The notes under the pieces: generated by a model | The model's database searches: none | Told to the model about the DNA's origin: nothing | What the model saw: only the letters and a program-made list of their open reading frames with translations | Position numbers and translations under genes: made by a program | From: Butyrivibrio sp. | Lineage (GTDB): Bacteria > Bacillota > Clostridia > Lachnospirales > Lachnospiraceae | DNA length: 64,000 nucleotides | Direction: 5' to 3' | Assembly (NCBI GenBank): GCA_015056565.1 | Contig: SVGB01000011.1 | Span: 1 to 64,000 of the forward strand | In this document: one piece after another, positions 26,537 through 35,328 of the stretch | Layout of the letters: the number at the start of each line of letters is the position of its first letter | Numbering within the stretch: position 1 is the first letter of the stretch

Positions 26537-28144
26537 CTATCTGGGGCGCATCTGAGCGTTCCAGTCTGTTATTCCCATGTAGGATGCAGCTCTTCCAATA
26601 TAAGCGCCAGCATTTGGTCCGTCCATCTGCTGATAGAATTCAAAAGCAAGCTTTCTTGCACCATTTGTATGGGTAAGACCAACTGAAAGTCCCTGGGCGA
26701 TTTCCACTGGGGAATCAGTCTGTCTGTTAAAGGCTATGAGCTTGATGTACTGGTTGTTAACACATCTCTGGTAAGCGTAGACAATTGCTGCTGCCTGCGC
26801 CTCTTCTCCCTGAGTTGAAGAATAACCGATCTCAGTTAAAAGGACTGGTCGCACAGCGCCCTTGGAATTCCTGAAGGCAGGCTGGCAAAGGAAATCTGTC
26901 AGCACTTCGATATTCTCCATGGTAAGGTAAGGTGTGTTCATGTCATGTGTGACCATGGCAGCGTTCTTAGGAGTCCAGAAGCTTGTCCAGCTCATAGGAT
27001 AGTTGTAAGGATGCTCAGCAACTGCCCAATCGATGTTGCCCTGAGCAACGATACATGCATTTATAGCTTCCAGCATGCTCCTTGCTGAGTAGTAGGAGCC
27101 GTTATGGATATGAGTCCAGTTCTGATCAAGGCTTATGCATACATAAGCGTTTGCATTTCTGCTCTTAATTGCATTATAGCAGACTCTCACGGAATCTGCG
27201 TAGAGCTGCGCGTACTGCATCTGGTCTGTGATGCTTGAGTAATTCCAGACATTCTTGGCATTAACTTCGTTGGCGATAACCCAGTTGTCTACCTGTCCAC
27301 AGCCGTTTTTACCGTTATATCTCATGGCAAGGAAAGAAACTACAGCCTCAAGATACTCAAGTCCCTTATCCTCAGAAGTATTCATAAGGTAATAGCTTGA
27401 ACGTCCGCCTCTTGCTGATGGGGAGATCATGAACTCCTCTCCTGCCGCACGTGGATTTAAAAGAACCATAGTCATGCCCATTCCCTGATTGGTGCTGGTC
27501 CTTACGCAGTGGTCATACTGACTAAGATAAGCTGAATCAAAGTAATAGGTCTTTCCGTTATATCCATACTGAACGCCACCATTGCCTCCGATGATATCCG
27601 GAAGGTTGATGTTATATGCACCCTGCTTTACACCAAGCTGAACAGACTCTGTATTACCATTTCCAATCTTAGCGCCGTCAAGGATAAGTCCCTTTTTGCC
27701 ATTGTTCTTTCTTGCTGGTGATCCTGCTGCCAGAGCCTCAGGATTGGTTATGTACTTGGCTCCTGCTACAGAAACAAAGTTTCCGCCCTGCTTAACTGCA
27801 ACCTGGAACTTGTCATAGAGATGACAGTTTGTAGTCTGATATCCCAGGGGAACTGACATGTTAAGCCCTGCACTTATAGGTGCCTGTGCAACTGGAGAAC
27901 CTGCCGGTGCTCCCTGATATGGCTTTTCAGCGAAAAGATAAAACTGACCATCGTCACTTGATGGCAGATCTGAAGCAGATATATTTACAACGACACTCTC
28001 ACCTGCTATAGATACCGAATTGATGGTGACAGCTCCAAGACCGGCTGCATCAGCCTTTAAAGGAGCGAAAGAAAACACACTTACAATAGTAGCTGTTAAT
28101 ACAGCAGCCATTTTAAGTGATGAAAAGAATCTGTTTTTTATCAA
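26537..28144 (-). CDS. Secreted DUF5722 protein, probable glycosidase fold
   Basis: 535 residues with a signal peptide ending near KADAAG. The N-terminal 130 residues form a beta-rich domain; the rest resembles a clan GH-A barrel: WVIANEVNAKN near residue 291 would carry the acid/base Glu and LLTEIGYSS near 434 the nucleophile Glu, with AVAEHPYNYP between. It matches what I recall of DUF5722, common in Lachnospiraceae. The start is TTG (28144) with GAGG nine bases upstream; the next ATG (codon 12) has no binding site. Activity on wall or exopolysaccharide is inferred. Confidence 0.8.
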   Translation of the reverse strand: MIKNRFFSSLKMAAVLTATIVSVFSFAPLKADAAGLGAVTINSVSIAGESVVVNISASDLPSSDDGQFYLFAEKPYQGAPAGSPVAQAPISAGLNMSVPLGYQTTNCHLYDKFQVAVKQGGNFVSVAGAKYITNPEALAAGSPARKNNGKKGLILDGAKIGNGNTESVQLGVKQGAYNINLPDIIGGNGGVQYGYNGKTYYFDSAYLSQYDHCVRTSTNQGMGMTMVLLNPRAAGEEFMISPSARGGRSSYYLMNTSEDKGLEYLEAVVSFLAMRYNGKNGCGQVDNWVIANEVNAKNVWNYSSITDQMQYAQLYADSVRVCYNAIKSRNANAYVCISLDQNWTHIHNGSYYSARSMLEAINACIVAQGNIDWAVAEHPYNYPMSWTSFWTPKNAAMVTHDMNTPYLTMENIEVLTDFLCQPAFRNSKGAVRPVLLTEIGYSSTQGEEAQAAAIVYAYQRCVNNQYIKLIAFNRQTDSPVEIAQGLSVGLTHTNGARKLAFEFYQQMDGPNAGAYIGRAASYMGITDWNAQMRPR

Positions 28145-28278
28145 TTTACTTTTCCTCGTTTCAATTAGTGGTATAAGTTCTTATTTTCCGCCGACGCGGT
28201 ATAACAATGATAGCGGATAATCATCAAAATTACAACACATTTTGTACTTGATTTAGAATTTCAGTTTCCGCCAGATTT

Positions 28279-29031
28279 TTAGTAATCAACTTTCATGAGT
28301 GCAAGTCCCTGGGGAGGTGCTGTAGGACCGGCTTTCTGCCTGTCACAGGCTTCTAAAATGTCCTTGACTTCATCCGGCGCAATATTTCCATATCCAACTT
28401 CTAAAAGAGTTCCTGTAAGTATCCTTACCATGTTCTGCAAAAAACCATTTCCATGAAAATAGAGTCTTATGTAATTCCCGCTCTCTTCTATGTTGATGGT
28501 ATCAACACATCTTACAGTGGACTTTTTCATCTTGGTATTTCCACAAAAGCTCTTAAAGTCGTGGGTTCCCAAAAGGTGCTTTGCCGCAGCCCTCATAGCT
28601 TCAGTATCCGGTCTTTTATCAAGTATAGTAACGTACTTTCTGTCAAAGACCGGCTTACTTACGCCATACCAGCAGGTATATCTATAGGTCTTACCAATGG
28701 CATTGTACCTTGCGTGAAACCGCTCAGAGCAGATCTTAACCTCATTAACTGAAATGTCCTCTGGAAGATAATTGTTCATATATCTTTGGATCTCTTCCTC
28801 AGACATGTCAGTATCAAGAAAAGCGTTTGCGGTCATGGCTCTGGCATGCACGCCAGCATCTGTGCGTCCTGCGCCAATAAGATTGACCACCGTTTCATCG
28901 CCGCTTTTTTTCATCTTATTAAGGACCGTCTCAAGCTTCCCCTGGATAGTGGCATCCTTACCTGGCTGACGCTCCCATCCATGGTACCTTGTTCCGTCAT
29001 AGCTTATGATAAATCTATAGTTGCGTTTCAT
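28279..29031 (-). CDS. truA: tRNA pseudouridine(38-40) synthase
   Basis: 250 residues, standard TruA size. The catalytic Asp is in GAGRTDAGVHA near residue 60; YDGTRYHGWERQP at the N-terminus and FLQNMVRILTGTLLEVG at the C-terminus are family blocks. It modifies the anticodon stem of many tRNAs. It lies 17 bases downstream of the GH94 gene and may share its transcript. Confidence 0.96.
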   Translation of the reverse strand: MKRNYRFIISYDGTRYHGWERQPGKDATIQGKLETVLNKMKKSGDETVVNLIGAGRTDAGVHARAMTANAFLDTDMSEEEIQRYMNNYLPEDISVNEVKICSERFHARYNAIGKTYRYTCWYGVSKPVFDRKYVTILDKRPDTEAMRAAAKHLLGTHDFKSFCGNTKMKKSTVRCVDTINIEESGNYIRLYFHGNGFLQNMVRILTGTLLEVGYGNIAPDEVKDILEACDRQKAGPTAPPQGLALMKVDY

Positions 29032-29048
29032 AGTATTAGCCTATCTCT

Positions 29049-31793
29049 TTATCCAAGAACAACGTTTATGTTGTGGCTGCCATCAGACAGTCCGTCTATG
29101 ATATCACTTCCGATCACCATAAAGCCTTCGCCGCTTGTCTCAAGCTCTTTTCCATCAATGGAAACGCTCTTAACATTATAGCTTCCAGCATCCAGCCTGT
29201 CAGGATTGTTGTAGGTAACTGTCAGATTCTTACCTCTGAAGATAAGACTGATCGAAGCCTTATTCTCATCGTCAAACTGTGACAATACAAGCTTAGGATC
29301 AATGCTCAGATCACCAGCCTGGCCGCATACGCCAAACTCCTCAGTTACTACTGTCATAAGATACCAGCTGGCAGCTCCTGTGAGGTAGTTGTAAAGGCCT
29401 CTTCCCTCGCCGTTAAAATACTCCGGAATACCAGGATAGATCCTGCTTGTCTCAAAGTCCTTAGCTGTTTCATATAAAGAGCTAAGAGCCTTGAATCCCT
29501 CTTTCGCATAGCCTCTCTTATAAAGGGCATTGCCATACATAACTGCCATATGTGAAAAGACAGCTCCGTTCTCCTTATCTCCATAGGAGAAGCCAAACAT
29601 CCTTCCAAGGTCAGTCCTTACTGCCTTAAAGTCTGTGTTAAGACGATATCCGCCAATCTTCCTGTTATAGAGATGCTTATCGACACTCTTTATGATACTT
29701 GGCACATCCTCGTCCCTGGCAGTTCCTGACATAACGGAAAATACCTGGCCTGTAAGCATCATTCTCACATTCTTGCCGTCAGGTGTATCAAACTCACCCT
29801 CAACAGCATTGCCATTGTCGTCGTAGTATCCGTTGTACCAACCGTCGCCCTCAGAGTCTCTGACCCACTCTTTTTCTCTTATGCGCTTCATAAGATCCTG
29901 GGATTTCTCCTCAAGAGCAGCTGCCAGCTCCTCAAGATCCACCTCTTCCTTAACGCCACTTATTGATGATTTTACTTCATCCATGTAGCCATAAAGAAGC
30001 TTCTTCTTATTCTCAGGGCTGCCAAAGAGATCCTCGCCATCAGATAAGATAAGCGGCAGTATCTCTTTTGCCAGCTTGCAGCTCTTGCCTGCGCCCAAAG
30101 CCTCATAAATTCTTATGTAATCCGCTATTTCCTGAAGGTTTCCAGCATAGCCATTTGTAAATGCAACGCTCTCACCCTTGTGAGTTCCCATATCAAGCGC
30201 ATCATTCCAATCTGCGCCCCTGAGCCTTATTTGTCCGTGATCTCCCACATCATAAAAGGCTGTGAGATTCTCTATTAGAAGGTGCTCAAGGACAGAGCCC
30301 ATGTACTCTTTTCCTGTATCGTCCTTCTGAACCACGCCGTAGCTGTCATTATAAGCCTCATCTCGTTTTTCGGCGCGGCATACAAAGTTGTCCTTAAAGT
30401 AAGGAACATCCTCCAAAAGTATATCCAGATCTCCGGTCTGGTCCATGTATAGCTTGAGTGTAAGGAATGGCCAGAAGCCATGATCCATCCACACTCTTGG
30501 GATTCCATTTCTGTCAGCCTTGAATTCACCAGGTTTGTCGCCAATTATTGTGGCATTGGTGCCATCAAGCCTCACACCCCTGAAGTTATCAAGGATCATC
30601 TTGCGAACTCCATCAGGGTCTGTAAGAAGCAGTGCCAGGCAGTCCTGCCACAGGTCACGCCAGCCTCTTCCACCTCTTCCGTAGTCGTGGTGAGGAAGGA
30701 ATGAGCAGCCGTAGATCCTTCGAAGCTGTGGTTGGAATGCGATCCACTCCATGAAATTATCAAAGTTCTTATCGCCAGTTTTTACGTGGATATTAGTGAT
30801 GTTCTCCCAGTACTGTTTAGCTTCTTCAAAGGCCTTACCTGCACTGTCAGGGCTGTAAATTGCATCCCTTGCTGCAACAAAGTCTTCACTGTCGTCAACC
30901 TTGATTGAATCTTCCTTGCCACAGACAAATGTTCCAATAGCAATCTGGAAGCATACACTCTCACCTTTTTTTAGCGTTACGTCCTTAAACTTCAAAGCGC
31001 CAATAGTCTCTTTTCCATCTACCTTAAATGGCGCAGTCTCAAAAGCTCCCATACCATCAAGTAAAGACCTTGGTCTTGTATATGTTCCGCCCTCGCCAAT
31101 AAACTTGTCAGCATCAGCGATGAATGAAACCGGGCTGTCGCCATTTTCATCTGCACCGATCACAAAGTAAGCTGTGTCATTGATCTGATGCCCTCTTTCA
31201 TCAAAAGAAAGCGTTGGCTTGACAATAACTCCCTGGTCAATGACAAATGCCCTGTTTAGTAGAGATGTAACGTGTCTGTGATCTCTGATATTGTCAGCAC
31301 TTCTTGCATAGATTGGAACAGCTGCAACAGGGGTAAAAGAAATATCTTTATCTAAGCTGTTAGTGAACTTAACAGTCATGATCTCAGATGAATTTTTAAG
31401 AAGAGCAAAAATAGTAACTTCAGCCTGCAGACCTCTCTTTTTGCTGGTCCTTACAACCTTCTGCCACATACGACCACCAAAGAGAGTAACTTCATCCTCA
31501 TTGTCTGTAAATCTGTCAGCTTCCTGACCTGCTGAAGCGCCGCAGGCTGACCAGATCCCATCCTCAAACACAGCAAAAAAGTTTCTCGTATCTCTCTCAG
31601 CATGCAGATCAGCAATGCTCTTTGGAGCAATCAGAAAATGGTTCTGATCAAGCTTGCTATCACCTCCAAAATCAGGTGATACTGCACTTCTAAGTCCCTT
31701 TCCTCCTGCCACTGGAAGATAGAGTCCGCTTGTGTGCTGAGGATCTTTTATTTCAAAAGAGCCACGATCATCAATAAACTTATAACCACTCAT
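29049..31793 (-). CDS. Glycoside phosphorylase, GH94
   Basis: 914 residues, no signal peptide. The N-terminal beta-sandwich is followed by an (alpha/alpha)6 barrel with RRIYGCSFLPHHDYGRGG, GWRDLWQDCLALLL and the catalytic-acid region RLRGADWNDALD near residue 528. GH94 enzymes split beta-linked glucans with phosphate, giving glucose 1-phosphate. Length and the HHDYGRGGRGWRDLWQD block are closer to the laminaribiose/beta-1,3-oligoglucan group than to the roughly 800-residue cellobiose phosphorylases, but this is memory-based. GAGGGAA lies upstream of the ATG. Confidence 0.88.
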   Translation of the reverse strand: MSGYKFIDDRGSFEIKDPQHTSGLYLPVAGGKGLRSAVSPDFGGDSKLDQNHFLIAPKSIADLHAERDTRNFFAVFEDGIWSACGASAGQEADRFTDNEDEVTLFGGRMWQKVVRTSKKRGLQAEVTIFALLKNSSEIMTVKFTNSLDKDISFTPVAAVPIYARSADNIRDHRHVTSLLNRAFVIDQGVIVKPTLSFDERGHQINDTAYFVIGADENGDSPVSFIADADKFIGEGGTYTRPRSLLDGMGAFETAPFKVDGKETIGALKFKDVTLKKGESVCFQIAIGTFVCGKEDSIKVDDSEDFVAARDAIYSPDSAGKAFEEAKQYWENITNIHVKTGDKNFDNFMEWIAFQPQLRRIYGCSFLPHHDYGRGGRGWRDLWQDCLALLLTDPDGVRKMILDNFRGVRLDGTNATIIGDKPGEFKADRNGIPRVWMDHGFWPFLTLKLYMDQTGDLDILLEDVPYFKDNFVCRAEKRDEAYNDSYGVVQKDDTGKEYMGSVLEHLLIENLTAFYDVGDHGQIRLRGADWNDALDMGTHKGESVAFTNGYAGNLQEIADYIRIYEALGAGKSCKLAKEILPLILSDGEDLFGSPENKKKLLYGYMDEVKSSISGVKEEVDLEELAAALEEKSQDLMKRIREKEWVRDSEGDGWYNGYYDDNGNAVEGEFDTPDGKNVRMMLTGQVFSVMSGTARDEDVPSIIKSVDKHLYNRKIGGYRLNTDFKAVRTDLGRMFGFSYGDKENGAVFSHMAVMYGNALYKRGYAKEGFKALSSLYETAKDFETSRIYPGIPEYFNGEGRGLYNYLTGAASWYLMTVVTEEFGVCGQAGDLSIDPKLVLSQFDDENKASISLIFRGKNLTVTYNNPDRLDAGSYNVKSVSIDGKELETSGEGFMVIGSDIIDGLSDGSHNINVVLG

Positions 31794-31896
31794 AACACAT
31801 TCCCTCTTGTAATTTCATTAATAGTCCTCTAAAAGTTTATCTTACCTTATTGGCGGGCAGGTTGTAAATCAAAAAGGAAAAAACAAATACAAAAAA

Positions 31897-31928
31897 GACA
31901 TCATCTGAAATTCAACTCAGATGATGTC
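31897..31928 (-). terminator. Terminator of the RNase P RNA gene
   Basis: A 12-bp perfect stem (GACATCATCTGA / TCAGATGATGTC) is followed on the minus strand by TTTTTTG. It lies just past the rnpB 3' end. Confidence 0.88.
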
Positions 31929-31941
31929 CTTATTATCTTGT

Positions 31942-32320
31942 AATGAGCAGAACTATAAGCCGGGTTATGTCGTGAATGATCATCTATCTAGGACTGCTGT
32001 CACCAACAGCCTCAAGCGACCCACCTGAGAACGAGCCGGGCCGGCTCATGGTCCTCTTTTCGGTCTTGCTTCGGATGGGGTTTACATGGCTACTGATGTT
32101 ACCACCAGCACGGTAGTCTCTTACACTGCCTTTCCACCCTTACGCCGCATGCTTGTGGCATGCACAGGGAATGCAAGCATTCCTACGCGGTGTCTCTCTG
32201 TTGCACTATCCTGGGAGTTGCCTCCACCAGACGTTATCTGGCATCCTGCCCTGCGAAGCCCGGACTTTCCTCTCCCGTGCCCTTTCGTTTGCACGGCAGC
32301 GATCATCCATCCTGCTCATT
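31942..32320 (-). ncRNA. rnpB: RNase P RNA, bacterial type A
   Basis: About 379 nt. The 5' and 3' ends pair (AATGAGCAG with CTGCTCATT, helix P1). The universal P4 strand GAGGAAAGTCCGGGCTTCGC and the CAGGGCAGG that follows are present, as are GGAGGCAACTCC..., GTAAGGGTGGAAAGGC, GTAAACCCCATCCG and the 3' segment AACCCGGCTTATAG. It forms the catalytic RNA that matures tRNA 5' ends. Both promoter and terminator are visible. Confidence 0.96.
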
Positions 32321-32328
32321 GGATAATC

Positions 32329-32357
32329 AGTATAGCACAGCGTTTTTTCAGCCGCAA
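32329..32357 (-). promoter_or_regulatory. Promoter of rnpB
   Basis: Minus strand TTGCGG (32357..32352), a 17-base spacer and an extended -10 TGCTATACT (TATACT at 32334..32329) lie about 8 bases before the RNA 5' end. Its -35 ends 7 bases past the stop of the anti-sigma-like gene. Confidence 0.75.
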
Positions 32358-32363
32358 GGCTAA

Positions 32364-32846
32364 TTATTTTCTGCGCCTTCTAATAAAATGTACGATCAGC
32401 CATATAAGAAGTGCTATCAGTGCGATCACTATTATCGGCAGGAGTACAGGTCCTATGTAATGGGCTGCGGATGGCTCCGTCTGCCCTATAGCCTGACTTT
32501 CTTCACCCTCCGTCTTGGCACTGCCAACAGGCTCTGCAGCATCTTCATCCATGACAGCTTCTTCCTCTATGGCAGTTTCTTCAGTCATAATGGCGGTGTC
32601 GCTCATAGTTGGAGCGCTTGTATGTGTTATACCGCCAGTGATACGTGCAACTGCGAATGCTCCAAGTAAGAGGATCGCAAACATCGCAGCCATTCCTGCA
32701 TGTTTCCTTATCTGGCTGATGGTTCCTCTTCCAAACTGAACAACCTTGGATTCTTTTGAAAGCTCATTTTCCACATTTTGAAGGATGCGCTTTCTCATAT
32801 CATCATCGACTTTTACATGTTCCATTACTCTCTGATATTTATTCAA
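32364..32846 (-). CDS. Probable membrane anti-sigma factor
   Basis: 160 residues: a basic N-terminal cytoplasmic part (about 50 residues), a membrane helix (AGMAAMFAILLLGAFAVA), an acidic, Glu/Thr-rich external loop of about 60 residues, and a second helix (VLLPIIVIALIALLIWLIV) with an RRRRK tail. It directly follows the ECF sigma gene, the usual place for a regulator of that sigma factor, but no zinc-binding anti-sigma motif is visible. The start is TTG (32846), overlapping the sigma stop, with GGAGG nine bases upstream; the ATG at 32825 is the alternative. Confidence 0.62.
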   Translation of the reverse strand: MNKYQRVMEHVKVDDDMRKRILQNVENELSKESKVVQFGRGTISQIRKHAGMAAMFAILLLGAFAVARITGGITHTSAPTMSDTAIMTEETAIEEEAVMDEDAAEPVGSAKTEGEESQAIGQTEPSAAHYIGPVLLPIIVIALIALLIWLIVHFIRRRRK

Positions 32847-33495
32847 AGTCGTAGGCCTCCTTCAGTATAGATTTTAGTTTTTCCCTGCCCCTTAAAAGGT
32901 CAGACCTTACTGTGGACTCTTTTCTTTTAAGGATCTTAGATATCTCACCAGTTGAAAAACCCTCCTCATAAAACAGATGTATGACCTCTCTGTACTTCTC
33001 AGGGAGCTGCTTAACTGCGTCCCATACAAAAGAAAGGTCTTCCTCATCCTCTGCAACAAGCTCTTCCATGAGTTCATCTGTTTCCCTGTAATTGTTATAC
33101 CTGATCTTGTTCTTGCTGATGTTAGCTGCAACCCTCAGGATCCATGCCTTTTCATGCTCGGAGCTTTCAAAAGAAGGAGCCCCCTTTATATACTGGATCA
33201 GGGTATCCTGCAAAATATCCTCTGCATCACTCATGTTGTGAACATATGAGTATGCAAGGCGAAGAACCTTATCTCCATAGAGGTCTATGATCTGTCCTGC
33301 ACGCTCTTTTGAGCTACTTACAGCCCCCTTAGACTCCCCGCTTACAGTGACGCTTGCATTTTCTGCCTTATCAGCAAAAAGAAATATCTTCCTGACAGCT
33401 CTTTTTACCAGGCGTTTAAATGATCTGCCATCATAATATGTATCAAACAAAAGCCGCTGCGCAGGCCTCTCAAATCCTAATGCGAAATCTGACAT
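32839..33495 (-). CDS. ECF-type RNA polymerase sigma factor
   Basis: 218 residues. Region 2 is clear (IIDLYGDKVLRLAYSYVHNM followed by SDAEDILQDTLIQYI) and region 4 is the helix-turn-helix YREVIHLFYEEGFSTGEISK then KRKESTVRSDLLRGREKL. About 70 extra N-terminal residues, basic and rich in Ser and Lys, precede region 2, unusual for this family. The start at 33495 has GGGAGG six bases upstream, which is half buried in a hairpin (33502-33528). It lies between a vWA lipoprotein gene and a membrane protein gene in one operon. Confidence 0.9.
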   Translation of the reverse strand: MSDFALGFERPAQRLLFDTYYDGRSFKRLVKRAVRKIFLFADKAENASVTVSGESKGAVSSSKERAGQIIDLYGDKVLRLAYSYVHNMSDAEDILQDTLIQYIKGAPSFESSEHEKAWILRVAANISKNKIRYNNYRETDELMEELVAEDEEDLSFVWDAVKQLPEKYREVIHLFYEEGFSTGEISKILKRKESTVRSDLLRGREKLKSILKEAYDFE

Positions 33496-33501
33496 ATCTT
33501 C

Positions 33502-33528
33502 CTCCCGGGGAACACCTCTCCCCGGGAG
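33502..33528 (-). promoter_or_regulatory. Hairpin overlapping the sigma factor ribosome binding site
   Basis: A perfect 10-bp inverted repeat (CTCCCGGGGA / TCCCCGGGAG) with a 7-base loop. Its 3' arm runs into the GGGAGG used by the sigma gene, so pairing would block ribosome access. No T-run follows, so it is not a standard terminator. Confidence 0.55.
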
Positions 33529-33543
33529 ATAGTATAACAAATA

Positions 33544-35223
33544 TCAGCTTCTTTTTTCTACCATTCTGACCAGTGAAATAAACTCATCCTTGTAGTCATC
33601 AGTGTTATCAAGCTCTCTGTAGCTGTTTATGATATCTCTGTAAGTCATAGTTCCTGCATAGTCGCTATCCCCAAGGAGCATTGCAAACTCAGATACAAGG
33701 CTTGCAAACTTAAGGTTCTCACTTACCTTTTCTCTGTAAGCATCTGCTCCAACAACATATGTAAGAAGCTCTGATCTGTCTTCTTCAGGCTCTTTATAGC
33801 GGATCTTGATAGTTGCATAGTCATCTGAACCATCGCTGTTTTTTTCAGGCTGATACTTAAGATCGATGGCGCTTTCACTGCCAGCTGGAACGATCTCATA
33901 AAGGGCAACTACGCTGTGGCCTGAACCAAGCTCGCCGCCGTCCTTCTTGTCATTGTTAAAGTCCACTGCGTCCATCTCTCTGTTTTCGTAGCCAATAAGT
34001 CTGTAGGAATTAACTGTTGCAGGGTTGAACTCCACCTGGAACTTGACGTCTTTTGCTACAGTTACAAGAGTTGAAGTCATCTCTTCCACAAGGACCTTTC
34101 TTGCCTCTATAAGAGAATCTATGTAGGAGTAGTTGCCATTGCCGCAGTCAGCAAGTCTCTCCATCTTGTCATCCTTGTAGTTTCCTTCGCCAAAGCCTAA
34201 AACTGAAAGGTAGATTCCCTGGTCCTTCTTTTTTGTGATGAACTCTTCAAGCTCGTCTGGATCTGAGATACCAACATTGAGGTCTCCGTCTGTTGCCATG
34301 ATGATGCGGTTGTTTCCGCCATCGATGAAGTTTTCTTTTGCTATCTCATAGGCCATCTCCATGCCTCTCTCGCCTGCGGTAGCACCATAGGCTTCAAGAG
34401 ATCTTATAGCTTCTTTGATCTTTCTTTTATCTGACATATCAGCGCCGTCAAGAACGACCTTCTCATTGCTTGCGTATGTAACGATAGAAACTGTACCTTC
34501 GCCTTCAAGGTTGTCTACAAGCTCGATAAATCCTTTCTTTAAAAGTCCCAGTTTGTCTTCATCATCCATGGAACCTGATACATCAATGAGAAATACCAGG
34601 TTGCTCTTTGGAAGCTGTCCATCAAGCTTATCCTCTGCCTTTACTCCCACAAACATAAGCTCGTGGTCCTGATTCCATGGGCACTTTGAAACTTCTGTCG
34701 TAACTGCAAACTTCTCGCCTCTCCTGGGACTATTAAGATCATAGGAAAAGTAGTTAAGGAATTCCTCAGGTCTTACAGCGTCTGATGGAATGTTGTTCTT
34801 GCTGTACCCATTTTCGATCATGCGCCTTACATTGGCATAAGATGCTGTATCCACATCTGCTGCAAAGGTTGAAAGAGGCTGCCCCTGGGATAAGAAAAAT
34901 CCGTTCTCATCGGGTTTATCGTAGGATTCTGTGTTGTACTCCGGAACAACGATGCAGTAGTCGCTGTCGTCATATACGTAGCAGCCTTCAGTTTCAGCAG
35001 CCTTGGAAGCTCCTATAGAATCAAATAATGAAGTGGTTGAAGCAGATGGTGCAGCCATCATAGGTTCTTCACAGGTTTCTGTGCTGTAGTAACTGTTATC
35101 CTGCTCCGGATACTCAGCTGCAGTTTCAGTCTGATAGTTTCTTGCTGCTCCGCATCCGGATAAATTTCCTGCAAGAAGTGCTGCCATCATTAATGTGCCA
35201 ATTAGTCTGTAGTTCTTTTTCAT
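33544..35223 (-). CDS. von Willebrand factor A lipoprotein, YfbK type
   Basis: 559 residues. A signal peptide ends in the lipobox LSGC; an acidic Ser/Thr/Glu-rich linker follows. An N-terminal block (FAADVDTASYANVRRMIENG, VRPEEFLNYFSYD) precedes a vWA domain with a complete metal-ion-dependent adhesion site (LIDVSGSM near residue 214, then YGATAG and MATDGDLNVG), and a C-terminal YfbK/DUF3520-like region. TTGGAGGGAAT precedes the ATG. It sits at the outer face of the membrane upstream of an ECF sigma and a membrane protein, so it may sense or modulate an envelope signal; that role is inferred. Confidence 0.87.
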   Translation of the reverse strand: MKKNYRLIGTLMMAALLAGNLSGCGAARNYQTETAAEYPEQDNSYYSTETCEEPMMAAPSASTTSLFDSIGASKAAETEGCYVYDDSDYCIVVPEYNTESYDKPDENGFFLSQGQPLSTFAADVDTASYANVRRMIENGYSKNNIPSDAVRPEEFLNYFSYDLNSPRRGEKFAVTTEVSKCPWNQDHELMFVGVKAEDKLDGQLPKSNLVFLIDVSGSMDDEDKLGLLKKGFIELVDNLEGEGTVSIVTYASNEKVVLDGADMSDKRKIKEAIRSLEAYGATAGERGMEMAYEIAKENFIDGGNNRIIMATDGDLNVGISDPDELEEFITKKKDQGIYLSVLGFGEGNYKDDKMERLADCGNGNYSYIDSLIEARKVLVEEMTSTLVTVAKDVKFQVEFNPATVNSYRLIGYENREMDAVDFNNDKKDGGELGSGHSVVALYEIVPAGSESAIDLKYQPEKNSDGSDDYATIKIRYKEPEEDRSELLTYVVGADAYREKVSENLKFASLVSEFAMLLGDSDYAGTMTYRDIINSYRELDNTDDYKDEFISLVRMVEKRS

Positions 35224-35328
35224 AATAAATTCCCTCCAATTGTGTTATGGTTATTGCCTTTCTACCATGTACACAACTGAAGGGAATGATATGTTGCAAA
35301 ATATTCAAATTTTTTTTAAAAAAATTTT

